The notes beneath the pieces are model-generated. The model saw only the letters and a program-made list of their open reading frames with translations, was not told where the DNA came from and made no database searches. Both the position numbers and the translations under genes were made by a program. DNA of 64,000 nt from Neoluteolibacter marinus (GTDB lineage: Bacteria; Verrucomicrobiota; Verrucomicrobiia; Verrucomicrobiales; Akkermansiaceae). Every line of letters begins with the position of its first letter. The first letter of the stretch is position 1. The stretch lies in the NCBI RefSeq assembly GCF_014904755.1, contig NZ_JACZFQ010000107.1, forward strand, positions 1-64,000. The letters run 5' to 3'. Below are positions 34,044 to 42,797 of the stretch, piece by piece.

Positions 34044-37000
34044 ATGAAACTCGATCTCCATCCGATCGCCGGCATCGCCGTGGCCTCCGGCATGCTCGCG
34101 CCCACCGCCCTGGCCGACCTGCGGCCGCCCTACACCGCCGACTCCAAGACGGCCCACCTCTATCACTTCGACGAGGCCGCGGGCGGCTCCGCCGCCGCCA
34201 ACTCCGGGAACGCCGGCCTCAACGCGATCACCACCGACGTCAACCCCGCGACCGGCGCCACCGTCACGACGGTCCTCGGCGCGACCGGCTACAGCGGCTT
34301 CGGCAATGCGGCGAACTTCGGCGCGAACCTCGACCAGCTCGCCGGCTTCGACGCCAATTCGAACGGCACCTTCGAACCCGACCAGAGCGGCGCGATCCTC
34401 AGCCCCGACGCCGTCAACCTCTCCTCGCTCGGACTTGGCGGTGCGAACCCATTCACCCTGGAAGCCCTCGTCTACACCAACAGCGCGACCGGCAACCGCC
34501 ACATCCTCTGCACCGATTCCTCGGCGGCGAACCGCGGCTTCCAGTTCCGCATCACCACCGGCGGCACCACCGGACAACGGCTCGAGTTCAACCAGATCAC
34601 CAACGGCGGCCAGCGCTTCGGCGAGATCCCGAACACCGGCGACCACGCCTTCGCGACCGGCCAATGGTTCCACGCCGCGTTCGTCTACGATGGCACCAAC
34701 TGCCAGTTCTACTGGACCAAGGTCGACCCCGCCACCACCGCGGTGAATCCGATCGGCGAGCCCCAGGCCCTCGCGCTGAACGCCGCCGTCGGCGGCTACA
34801 CCGGACCGCTGGTCATCGGCAACGAGAACCGGAACGTTGCCGGCGAGGGCATCAACGGCCAGATCGACGAGGTCCGCATCAGCACCATCGCCCGCGGCCC
34901 GAGTTACTTCCTCTTCATCCACGACACCGAGCCCGACGGGCTGGACGACAATTGGGAACTCAGCTACGCCGCCACCCTCGGCGAGCTCTCCGGCCTGGGA
35001 GGCGCGGATGCCGACGGCGACGGGGTCTCCGACCTCGACGAGTATCTCGGCCGGAGCAATCCGAAGGACATCCTCTCCACCCCTTCGGACATCGACGGCG
35101 ACCTGCTGCCCGATGCCTGGGAAATCACCCATTTCGGCAACACCACCTCCCAAACCGGTGCCGGCGATCCCGACAACGACTACGCGACCAACGCGGAGGA
35201 ATACGCCGCCTCATCCCTGCCCCTCGACCGCTTCTCCTTCCCCGATGCGGAAGGCGGCACCGGCGACGGCATGTGCGACCCCTGGGAAAGCTACTACTTT
35301 GGCAGTACGGCCGTGCTTCCGGACGCGGATGCCGACGGCGACACCTTCTCCAACCTCGACGAATTCCTCGCCAACTCCCACCCGGACGACATCGACTGGA
35401 CTCCGGAGAAGGCCAAGCTCCGCCACCGCTGGAGCTTCAACGGCAACCTCGACGACTCGGTGGGCGGCAGCACCGTCCAGCTGATCGACCCGGATGGCGA
35501 CAACCTCGCCGGCGGCAACTCCACCCTGTCATCGACCGACCTGCTGCTCGACGGCGGCGACCGCGCGACATCGGTCTACGCCCAGCTCGGCAGCAACCTG
35601 CTGCAGGGTCTCAAAACTCCGGTCACCATCGAACTCTGGGGAACCCAGGTGAGCGTCAAGAACTGGTCCCGCATCTTCGACTTCGGCAGCTCCACCGGTG
35701 AATACATGTTCATGTCGTGGACCCAGGGCACCGCTGCGGCGACCGATCGCGTCGGCTGGACGGACATCGCCAACAGCCTCTCCGACAACACCAACCAGCC
35801 CTACACCGTGGGCACCGAACATCACATCGTGATGACCATCGAACCCGGTGCCGGCACCAACAGCGGCACGCTGGTCACCTGGTATTCCCGCCCCGTCGGC
35901 ACCGCCGACCTGGCCGGCCTCCGCGGATCCTTCACCACGACCAACCAGCTCTCCCAGCTGAACGACCTGGTGAACAACCTGGGCCGCTCCCAGTTCACCA
36001 ACGACAACACCGCGAACGCCCGCTACAATGAGTTCCGCATCTGGAACGGCGCGCTGACCTACGACGAACGCGAGTTCCTCCACGACGCCGGACCGACGGT
36101 CATCAGCGCCGACGACTCCGATGGTGACAACCTGCCGGACGCTTGGGAGATCGCCAACTTCCGCGAAGACGAAGCCGAGTCCGAGGCCACTATCCTGGCG
36201 AAATACGGCGAATTCGACGACCCCGACGGCGACCTCTACGACAACTTCTCGGAATTCCGCGACGGAACCGACCCCAACGACGTCTTTTCCTCCTACGACT
36301 CCGACGCCGACGGCTTGCCGGACGGCTATGAGGTCTTCTGGTTCCGCGATTTCCCCGGCGAGGACTTCTTCGACATCATCGCCAAATACACGGCCGCCGA
36401 CGATGTCGACCTCGACGGCTTCACCAACGGCCAGGAGCGGGTCGCCGGGTCGGAACCGGGGGGAACCAACCCGAACCTCGCCGCCTTCACCCCGATCGAC
36501 ACCGATGGCGACGGGCTGATCGACAGCTGGGAGCTCTTCTACTTCCTCGACCTCGACGAAACCGCCGCCGGGCAATCCGACGGGGACGGCTTCGACAACC
36601 TGGCCGAGCAGAATGCCGGCTCCAACCCGACGCTCACCGCTTCGACACCGAGTGACACCGACGGCAACGGCACGGCGGACGCCAGCGAAGCACTGCAGCC
36701 CTATGCGGTGGACTCGAACACGTTGCATCTCTGGCACCTCGACGCGGTCAAGGCTCCCGCCCCCGATGCCGTCGGCAACGACCTGCCGCTGACGAACCTC
36801 GCCAACGGCGCCTTGCTGTGGAGTCCGTCGCTGCCGGCCTTCGGCACCGGCTTGAACCCCTCGGCGAACCGTGGCACCGCGAACGGCGGTGTCCTGTCCG
36901 CCCTGCCGCTCGTCGACGGGGTCGGGGATGACGCCTCGCTGATCTACACGGGAGCCGCCGGTGAATTCAGCTTCGAGGCGGTTGTCCGGATCGACTTCGA

Positions 37001-37853
37001 TCCGACCGTTGCCACCCCGTCAACGGCGCCGATGCAGATCGTGACCGGGGAAAGCGATGCCGGAGCCAGCCGTGTCTGGCAGTTCCGCATCGTCCCGATC
37101 GGCGGTCCGGGCAACGTCGCGGGAACCACCCCGCTGCTGGAGTTCATCAACCTCCACGGCGAGGTCGGGGTGCAGTCGCTGTCCGCGCCCTTGCCCTCCG
37201 GTGCCGACCCGAACGCGATCGCCCAAGGTCAGTGGTTCCATGTCGCCGTCACCTACAACGGCAGCGAGAACACCGCCGGCAACCTGAAGCTCTACTGGAC
37301 CGCGATGAACCCGGCTCGCACCCAGGCCAACGCGATCCTGTCCGCGCAGATGACCGATGACCTGATCAGCGCCGCGCCGGACTTCACCATCGGCAATGAA
37401 GGGCGCTCCACCGGGGGCAGCACCGACGGCTTCGTCGGTGTGATCGACGAAGTCCGGATCAGCTCCATCGCCCGCCCGGCCAGCGGATTCCACTTCTCCG
37501 GGGCCGACGACGACAACATCGACGACGATTGGGAGCTGCTCTACTTCGGCGATCTCGACGAATCCGACGGAGGAGACTTCGACCATGACGGCACCGACAA
37601 CCTGACCGAGTACCGCCTCGGCCTGATCCCCAACAATGGCTCCTCCCGGTTCGCGGCCACCCGCGCCGCCGGCGGCGAGATCCAGTGGCCGAGCGTCGTG
37701 GGCGTGACGTTCAAGATCGAACGCAGCACCACCTTGACCGGCACCTGGGACCTGCTCCAGGCGACCTTCCCCGGCACGGCGGGCACCGCCAGCTTCACCG
37801 ATCCGGCCCCGCCGGCCGGCAAGGCCTTCTACCGGATCACGCTCAACGACTGA
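34044..37853 (+). CDS. Giant secreted protein with three LamG domains and calcium repeats
   Basis: The product is 1269 residues with signal peptide (HPIAGIAVASGMLAPTALA). LamG-like domains lie at about 30-290 (TAHLYHFDEAAGG to GQIDEVRISTIAR), 453-690 (HRWSFNGNLDDSVGG) and 890-1155 (LHLWHLDAVKAPA to GVIDEVRISSIAR). Between and after them are thrombospondin-3-like aspartate repeats (DADGDGVSDLDEYLG, DSDADGLPDGYEVFW). It ends with the C-terminal module FKIERSTTLTGTW and KAFYRITLND. No catalytic domain is evident, so adhesion or carbohydrate binding is the best guess. Its N-terminal LamG resembles that of the preceding gene product, so the two are paralogues. Confidence 0.85.
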   Translation: MKLDLHPIAGIAVASGMLAPTALADLRPPYTADSKTAHLYHFDEAAGGSAAANSGNAGLNAITTDVNPATGATVTTVLGATGYSGFGNAANFGANLDQLAGFDANSNGTFEPDQSGAILSPDAVNLSSLGLGGANPFTLEALVYTNSATGNRHILCTDSSAANRGFQFRITTGGTTGQRLEFNQITNGGQRFGEIPNTGDHAFATGQWFHAAFVYDGTNCQFYWTKVDPATTAVNPIGEPQALALNAAVGGYTGPLVIGNENRNVAGEGINGQIDEVRISTIARGPSYFLFIHDTEPDGLDDNWELSYAATLGELSGLGGADADGDGVSDLDEYLGRSNPKDILSTPSDIDGDLLPDAWEITHFGNTTSQTGAGDPDNDYATNAEEYAASSLPLDRFSFPDAEGGTGDGMCDPWESYYFGSTAVLPDADADGDTFSNLDEFLANSHPDDIDWTPEKAKLRHRWSFNGNLDDSVGGSTVQLIDPDGDNLAGGNSTLSSTDLLLDGGDRATSVYAQLGSNLLQGLKTPVTIELWGTQVSVKNWSRIFDFGSSTGEYMFMSWTQGTAAATDRVGWTDIANSLSDNTNQPYTVGTEHHIVMTIEPGAGTNSGTLVTWYSRPVGTADLAGLRGSFTTTNQLSQLNDLVNNLGRSQFTNDNTANARYNEFRIWNGALTYDEREFLHDAGPTVISADDSDGDNLPDAWEIANFREDEAESEATILAKYGEFDDPDGDLYDNFSEFRDGTDPNDVFSSYDSDADGLPDGYEVFWFRDFPGEDFFDIIAKYTAADDVDLDGFTNGQERVAGSEPGGTNPNLAAFTPIDTDGDGLIDSWELFYFLDLDETAAGQSDGDGFDNLAEQNAGSNPTLTASTPSDTDGNGTADASEALQPYAVDSNTLHLWHLDAVKAPAPDAVGNDLPLTNLANGALLWSPSLPAFGTGLNPSANRGTANGGVLSALPLVDGVGDDASLIYTGAAGEFSFEAVVRIDFDPTVATPSTAPMQIVTGESDAGASRVWQFRIVPIGGPGNVAGTTPLLEFINLHGEVGVQSLSAPLPSGADPNAIAQGQWFHVAVTYNGSENTAGNLKLYWTAMNPARTQANAILSAQMTDDLISAAPDFTIGNEGRSTGGSTDGFVGVIDEVRISSIARPASGFHFSGADDDNIDDDWELLYFGDLDESDGGDFDHDGTDNLTEYRLGLIPNNGSSRFAATRAAGGEIQWPSVVGVTFKIERSTTLTGTWDLLQATFPGTAGTASFTDPAPPAGKAFYRITLND

Positions 37854-37863
37854 TCCAACACCG

Positions 37864-37902
37864 AGCCGGAGATCGCACCCCGCGGTCTCCGGCTTTTCTC
37901 TT
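37864..37902 (+). terminator. Rho-independent terminator
   Basis: AGCCGGAGA (37864-37872) pairs with TCTCCGGCT (37886-37894), extended by CG/CG inside, followed by TTTTCTCTTT. It closes the triple-LamG gene. Confidence 0.88.
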
Positions 37903-37936
37903 TCCGCGGGACGGATCCGCGGATCATCGTCGGCGC

Positions 37937-39145
37937 GTGGCCGCCTTCGTCATTTCCATCGCCGCGCTCAAGCGCAACACCGCCCTGCTCCGCGAGACCG
38001 CCGATGCCGCGGGCTGCAAGATCGTCCTCGCATTGAAGGGCTTCGCCTGTTGGAAGGCCTTCCCGCATTTCCGCGACGACCTCGACGGCTGCTGTGCCTC
38101 CGGCCTGTGGGAGGCCCTGCTGGCGCGCGACTACTTCGGCAAGCACGTCGTCACCTACTCGCCCGGCTATCAGGAAGAGGAGATCCGCCAGCTTTGCGAG
38201 TTCACCCACCACTTGGACTTCAACTCGCTGTCACAGTGGTTCCGCTTCCGCGAAATGGTCATGGCGCACCCGCGCTTCAAGTCCGGAGAGCTCCAGTGCG
38301 GCCTGCGCATCAACCCGCAGTGCTCGACCGGCTCGACCCCGCTCTACGACCCTTGCGTGCCCGGTTCGCGGCTCGGCATCACCGCCGACCAGCTCGAAAG
38401 CGCCGACTTGACCGGGCTGTCCGGACTGCATTTCCACACTCTTTGTGAGCAGAACTCCGACGACCTTGAGAAGACACTGGCGGCAGTCGACGAGAAGTTC
38501 GGCCTCCTCCTCCACTCGCCGCAGTTCACCTACCTCAACATGGGAGGCGGCCACTGGATCACCAAGCCTTTCTACGACCGCGAGCGCCTGATCCGCCTCG
38601 TCCGCGAGGCACGGGAGAAATACGACGTCGAAGTCTGGCTCGAACCGGGCGAAGCAGCCGCCATCCACACCGGCGTGCTGCGCGCCACGGTCATCGACGT
38701 CTTCGAGAGCGCCGGCCACCGCCTGGCCATCCTCGACATCTCGGCCACCGGCCACATGCCCGACGTGCTGGAAATGCCCTACCGCCCGGAGGTCTTCCTG
38801 GCAGGGGAAAGTTCCAAGTTTCAAGCTCCAGGTTCCAACAATGATCGGCCCGCGGTCACCTTCGAAGGCGAGACCTACGTTCCCGCCTCGGAGACAGGTG
38901 ACCACCTCTATCGTCTCGGCTGCCCGACCTGTCTCGCCGGGGACGTGATCGGCGACTACGCCTTCCCCCGCCCGCTGGAAACCGGTGACGTCCTCATCTT
39001 CGACGACATGGCGCACTACACGATGGTCAAGACCACCACCTTCAATGGCGTCCCCCACCCCGCCATCGTTCTCCAGCACGAGGACGGGAGGCTGGAAACC
39101 ATCCGTGAATTCGACTATGCGGACTTCCGCGACCGCTTGTCCTGA
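37937..39145 (+). CDS. nspC: Carboxynorspermidine decarboxylase
   Basis: The product is 402 residues from GTG 37937. It is a fold-type III PLP decarboxylase: Lys34 in VLALKGFACW binds PLP, HFHTLCEQ and NMGGGHWITK are family motifs, and LGCPTCLAGDVIGDYAF with FDDMAHYTMVKTT closes the active site. It makes norspermidine or spermidine from the carboxylated precursor. It is about 20-25 residues longer than usual because of an insert around residues 290-315 encoded partly by a heptamer repeat. The speA gene 1 kb downstream fits the same polyamine pathway. Confidence 0.92.
   Translation: MAAFVISIAALKRNTALLRETADAAGCKIVLALKGFACWKAFPHFRDDLDGCCASGLWEALLARDYFGKHVVTYSPGYQEEEIRQLCEFTHHLDFNSLSQWFRFREMVMAHPRFKSGELQCGLRINPQCSTGSTPLYDPCVPGSRLGITADQLESADLTGLSGLHFHTLCEQNSDDLEKTLAAVDEKFGLLLHSPQFTYLNMGGGHWITKPFYDRERLIRLVREAREKYDVEVWLEPGEAAAIHTGVLRATVIDVFESAGHRLAILDISATGHMPDVLEMPYRPEVFLAGESSKFQAPGSNNDRPAVTFEGETYVPASETGDHLYRLGCPTCLAGDVIGDYAFPRPLETGDVLIFDDMAHYTMVKTTTFNGVPHPAIVLQHEDGRLETIREFDYADFRDRLS
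38809..38839 (+). repeat. Heptamer microsatellite inside nspC
   Basis: Four 7-base units, AAGTTCC, AAGTTTC, AAGCTCC and AGGTTCC, run head to tail at 38809-38836, followed by AAC. They encode ESSKFQAPGSNN, which is absent from ordinary NspC sequences as I know them. Confidence 0.75.
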
Positions 39146-39169
39146 GTTTCGCCAGCATCCCAACCATCC

Positions 39170-39559
39170 GTGCCCACCTCCACATTCTTTTCCGGCATTC
39201 AGATCGTCTGGACCGCTTGCAACCTGCTATTGCTCACGGTGATGGTGGCCATCGCCATCATCCAGTTCCGTCGACGAGCCACTGGCAGCTTGCTGATGTT
39301 GGGTGGCGCCGTTCTCTCCGCCATCATGGCCATCGCGGCCCGGGTCTACCCAATCGTCATCCAAAGAACACTACCGAGCGGTGTCGACCGCGTGATCCTC
39401 ATCCAACAGACCCTGCTCTTGGGGGCCTTTTTCGGCCAGATGGTCTTCCTCATCGGTGTCCTCCTCCAAGCCCTGCGCTCCAAGGCGGAAGGCGATCGCG
39501 TGGTCCAACTCGAGGCGATCCTGCGTGATCGAGACGAGCATGAATCGGCCAACGGGTGA
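39170..39559 (+). CDS. Small membrane protein, unknown
   Basis: The product is 129 residues from a GTG start, with three hydrophobic helices (IVWTACNLLLLTVMVAIAII, LMLGGAVLSAIMAIAARVY, LLLGAFFGQMVFLIGVLLQAL) and a charged C-terminal tail. No family recognised. It lies between the two polyamine genes. Confidence 0.6.
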   Translation: MPTSTFFSGIQIVWTACNLLLLTVMVAIAIIQFRRRATGSLLMLGGAVLSAIMAIAARVYPIVIQRTLPSGVDRVILIQQTLLLGAFFGQMVFLIGVLLQALRSKAEGDRVVQLEAILRDRDEHESANG

Positions 39560-39645
39560 AGGAACCCTGAAGGCTGGGTGAATTCACGGTGAACGAGCCG
39601 CACCTCATTGACCCCGGCGGCCGTGGCCGCCATTCACGGAGTTCC

Positions 39646-40047
39646 ATGAAGCCGTGGATCGTCCGCCTCTCCTTCACCACTTTCGCCGTGTTTTTCGCGG
39701 GCATCATCGTGACCGCGGACCGGGGCCGTGGCGATATCCTCTGGCGGCTGGCGGGATCGGTCCCCTTCGGTGACAAATGGGGGCACCTCGTTCTGGTGGG
39801 CATCCTCACCTGCCTCCTTAACCTGCTGCTGGACGGGCGCAGCCCCCCCGGGAAAGCGCGCCGCATCATGCTCGGCAGCCTGATCGTCGGGATTTTGATG
39901 ACCCTGGAAGAGGGCTCGCAGGCCTTCATTCCCTGCCGGAGTTTCGACGGCTTCGACTGGTTGGCCAATATTGCCGGTATCGTCTGGGGGGAATTCGCCG
40001 CCCGGCGGCTCCTCGGCGGGCCGGTCCCGGCCGCTGCCCGCGGATGA
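39646..40047 (+). CDS. VanZ-like family membrane protein
   Basis: The product is 133 residues from ATG 39646. VanZ-like features are FGDKWGHLVLVGILTCLLNL in the first half and LEEGSQAFIPCRSFDGFDWLANIAGI in the second, with four hydrophobic segments. Most VanZ-like proteins outside glycopeptide clusters have no known function, so no resistance role should be assumed. Confidence 0.8.
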   Translation: MKPWIVRLSFTTFAVFFAGIIVTADRGRGDILWRLAGSVPFGDKWGHLVLVGILTCLLNLLLDGRSPPGKARRIMLGSLIVGILMTLEEGSQAFIPCRSFDGFDWLANIAGIVWGEFAARRLLGGPVPAAARG

Positions 40048-40102
40048 GAATCCCGCGGGTATTTCCCTTTCATTTTCCGTAAAATCCCCTTTGTTCCCGG
40101 CC

Positions 40103-42043
40103 ATGGTTCCGCCGTCCGCCGCCAAGGCCTCGAAGCCGAAGAACGAAAACTCCTGGTCGCCTGAAAAATCCGCCCAGCTCTACGGGGTCGAGCAGTGGGG
40201 CCACGGTTTCTTCGGCGTGAACAAAAAGGGTCACGTCACGGTCAAGTTGGCCGACGACGGCGGCAAGGCGGACATTTCGCTCCACGATGTGATCGAGGGT
40301 CTCCGCGACCGCGGAACCGACCTCCCCGTCCTGCTGCGTTTCCGCGACCTGCTGCACTCCCGGATCACCGAGCTGAACGAGTCTTTCCGCGAGGCCATCA
40401 AGGTCACCGGCTACCGCGGCGAGTACCGCGGGGTCTACCCGATCAAGGTGAACCAGCAGCGCCAGGTCATCGAGGAGATCGCCGAGTTCGGGAAGAAGTA
40501 CCACTACGGCCTCGAAGCCGGTTCCAAGCCCGAGCTGATCGCCGCGCTGGCACACATGCACGACACCGAGGCTTACATCATCTGCAACGGCTACAAGGAC
40601 GAGGAATTCATCGACCTCGCCCTCCACGCCCAGAAGATGGGACTGAAGGTCATGCTGGTGCTTGAGATGCCCAGCGAACTCGACCTCGTTCTCGAACGCT
40701 CGCGCAAGCTGGGCGTGCTGCCAAACCTCGGCGTCCGCGTCCGCCTTTCCACCCGCGGCTCGGGGCACTGGGCGGAAAGCGCCGGCGACAAGTCGGTCTT
40801 CGGCCTCAGCGCCACCCAGGTGATCGCGGTCGTCGACCGCCTGAAGGAAGAGGGCTACCTCGGCTGCCTGCGGATGCTCCATTACCATCAGGGCAGCCAG
40901 ATCCCGAATATCGCGGCGATCCGCGAGGGCGCGACCGAGGTGGCCCGGATGTACTGCGACCTGGTCAAGGAAGGAGCGCCCATGGGGGTGCTCGACATGG
41001 GCGGTGGCATGGCGGTCGACTACGACGGCTCGCACACCAATTTCCAGGCATCCTGCAACTACTCGATCCTCGAGTACTGCACCGACGTCATCGAGACCGT
41101 CATGCAGATCTGCGACAAGGCCGGGGTCGCCCACCCCAACCTGATTTCCGAATCCGGCCGGGCGATCGTCGCCTACTACTCGGTGCTGGTTTTCAACATC
41201 CTCGACGTCTCCACCGTTCAAACCACCGAGGAAGCCCCGCCGACCCCCACCAACGCTCCCCAGAACCTGATCAACCTGATCGCGGTCAACAAGGACCTCA
41301 GCAAACGCAATCTCCAGGAGTGCTTCAACGACGCCATCTACTACCGCGACCAGGTCCGCGCGCAGTTCTTCTACGGCGCCGCCACCCTGCGTGAGCGGGG
41401 ACTCGCCGAAGCCTGGTTCTGGCACATCCTGACCCGCATTTCGAAGCTGCTGCAGGAGCTGGAGATCGTCCCCGAGGATCTCCGCGAGCTTTCCGACACG
41501 CTCGTGGACTTCTACTACGGGAACTTCAGCCTGTTCCAAAGCCTGCCGGACTCTTGGGCGATCAAGCAGCTGTTCCCGGTGATGCCCATCCACCGCCTCG
41601 GCGAGCGCCCGCGCCAGCGCGCGGTGATCGCCGATATCACCTGCGACTGCGACGGCAAGATCGACCGCTTCATCGACCGCGAGGACGTCGCCAAGGTCCT
41701 GCCCCTCCACGACATCAAGCCGGGGCAGCCCTACTACGTCGCAACCTTCCTGGTGGGTGCCTACCAGGAGACCCTCGGCGATCTCCACAATCTGCTCGGC
41801 GATACCAACGTCGTCGGCGTCCACCTTGAGGACGGCAAGCCGGTCTACACCCACGAAGTCGAGGGTGATACGGTGGCGGATGTCCTCAGCTACGTGGAAT
41901 ACGATCCCAAGGAACTGGTCAGCCGCTTCCGGGCCTTTGCCGAGCGGGCGGTCAACCAAGGCCGGATCTCTCCCAAGGAACGCCGGGAGGTCCTCGACTT
42001 GTTCCGGACCGGGCTGAACGGTTACACTTACTTCGAGGGCTGA
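40103..42043 (+). CDS. speA: Biosynthetic arginine decarboxylase
   Basis: The product is 646 residues, normal for SpeA. Lys115 in YPIKVNQQRQ is the PLP lysine. Other landmarks are HYGLEAGSKPEL, FGLSATQ, MLHYHQGSQIPNI, GVLDMGGGMAVDYDGS, SESGRAIVAYYSVLVFN and CDCDGKIDRFIDRE. It converts arginine to agmatine, the first step to putrescine. With nspC upstream it points to carboxynorspermidine-route polyamine synthesis. A CTTGCC/GGCAAG stem (42049-42064) follows the gene. Confidence 0.95.
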   Translation: MVPPSAAKASKPKNENSWSPEKSAQLYGVEQWGHGFFGVNKKGHVTVKLADDGGKADISLHDVIEGLRDRGTDLPVLLRFRDLLHSRITELNESFREAIKVTGYRGEYRGVYPIKVNQQRQVIEEIAEFGKKYHYGLEAGSKPELIAALAHMHDTEAYIICNGYKDEEFIDLALHAQKMGLKVMLVLEMPSELDLVLERSRKLGVLPNLGVRVRLSTRGSGHWAESAGDKSVFGLSATQVIAVVDRLKEEGYLGCLRMLHYHQGSQIPNIAAIREGATEVARMYCDLVKEGAPMGVLDMGGGMAVDYDGSHTNFQASCNYSILEYCTDVIETVMQICDKAGVAHPNLISESGRAIVAYYSVLVFNILDVSTVQTTEEAPPTPTNAPQNLINLIAVNKDLSKRNLQECFNDAIYYRDQVRAQFFYGAATLRERGLAEAWFWHILTRISKLLQELEIVPEDLRELSDTLVDFYYGNFSLFQSLPDSWAIKQLFPVMPIHRLGERPRQRAVIADITCDCDGKIDRFIDREDVAKVLPLHDIKPGQPYYVATFLVGAYQETLGDLHNLLGDTNVVGVHLEDGKPVYTHEVEGDTVADVLSYVEYDPKELVSRFRAFAERAVNQGRISPKERREVLDLFRTGLNGYTYFEG

Positions 42044-42084
42044 CGGGGCTTGCCGGGGGGCAAGACGGCCGCTAACAAGCCTGC

Positions 42085-42789
42085 ATGCTGCCATCAATCC
42101 AAGCCCTGCTGGTACTCCAGGATCGCGACCGCCGCCTGATCACGCTCGCCGACGAGCTGGCGCGCATTCCCAAGGACGAGGCCCGGGCCAAGGATCGTTT
42201 GGCAGGCGACCAGGCCGCCGTCGCCAAGGCCAAGGAGGCGATGATGGCGAACGAAGTGGAGATCAAGAAGGTCGAGCTCGACGCCGGCACCCGCAAAACC
42301 ACCATCCAGCGGCTCAAAACCCAGCAATTCGAGACCCGCAAAAACGACGAGTTCCAGGCACTGGGCAACGAGATCATCCGTTATGAGAAGGAGATCGATG
42401 GCCTCGAGACCCGGGAGCTCGAACTGATGGAGCAGGCCGACGCTCTGCGGGCGACCCTGGCTTCCGCCGAAGCCGCTTTGGCCAAAACCAAAAAGCTGGT
42501 GGACGAGGATCTGGCGACCCTGGCCGAACGGCAGGACCGGATCAAAGCGGAATCGGTCGAGGTGCAGGCCGCGCGGGCAAAGCTGGCCGAGACCGCCCCC
42601 GAATCACTGATGCCGCTCTATGAACGCCTGATCAAGACCAAGAACGGCCTCGCCGTCGTGCCGATGTCCGCCGGCAAGTGCAGTGGCTGCCACATAAAAC
42701 TCGTGGCAAGTACTTTGGTGAAGGTGAATGCCGGCACGGAGGGGGTGCAGTGCGAAAGCTGCGGACGACTTCTTTACCCGGAAGAGTAA
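42085..42789 (+). CDS. C4-type zinc-ribbon coiled-coil protein (DUF164/zf-RING_7)
   Basis: The product is 234 residues. Residues 1-170 are a long antiparallel coiled coil, and the C-terminus is a four-cysteine ribbon: AGKCSGCHIKL and GVQCESCGRLLYPEE. This architecture is widespread and conserved, yet poorly understood; nucleic-acid or division-related roles have been proposed. It is convergent with the pseudopilin operon. Confidence 0.85.
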   Translation: MLPSIQALLVLQDRDRRLITLADELARIPKDEARAKDRLAGDQAAVAKAKEAMMANEVEIKKVELDAGTRKTTIQRLKTQQFETRKNDEFQALGNEIIRYEKEIDGLETRELELMEQADALRATLASAEAALAKTKKLVDEDLATLAERQDRIKAESVEVQAARAKLAETAPESLMPLYERLIKTKNGLAVVPMSAGKCSGCHIKLVASTLVKVNAGTEGVQCESCGRLLYPEE

Positions 42790-42797
42790 CCGGAGCC

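Noticed and set aside
39646-40047. VanZ-like protein as a teicoplanin-resistance gene
   Set aside because: No other van genes are present, and most VanZ-like family members have no link to resistance.
40070-42097. Long minus-strand open frame opposite speA
   Set aside because: The plus-strand product is an unmistakable arginine decarboxylase; the antisense frame has no recognisable domain.
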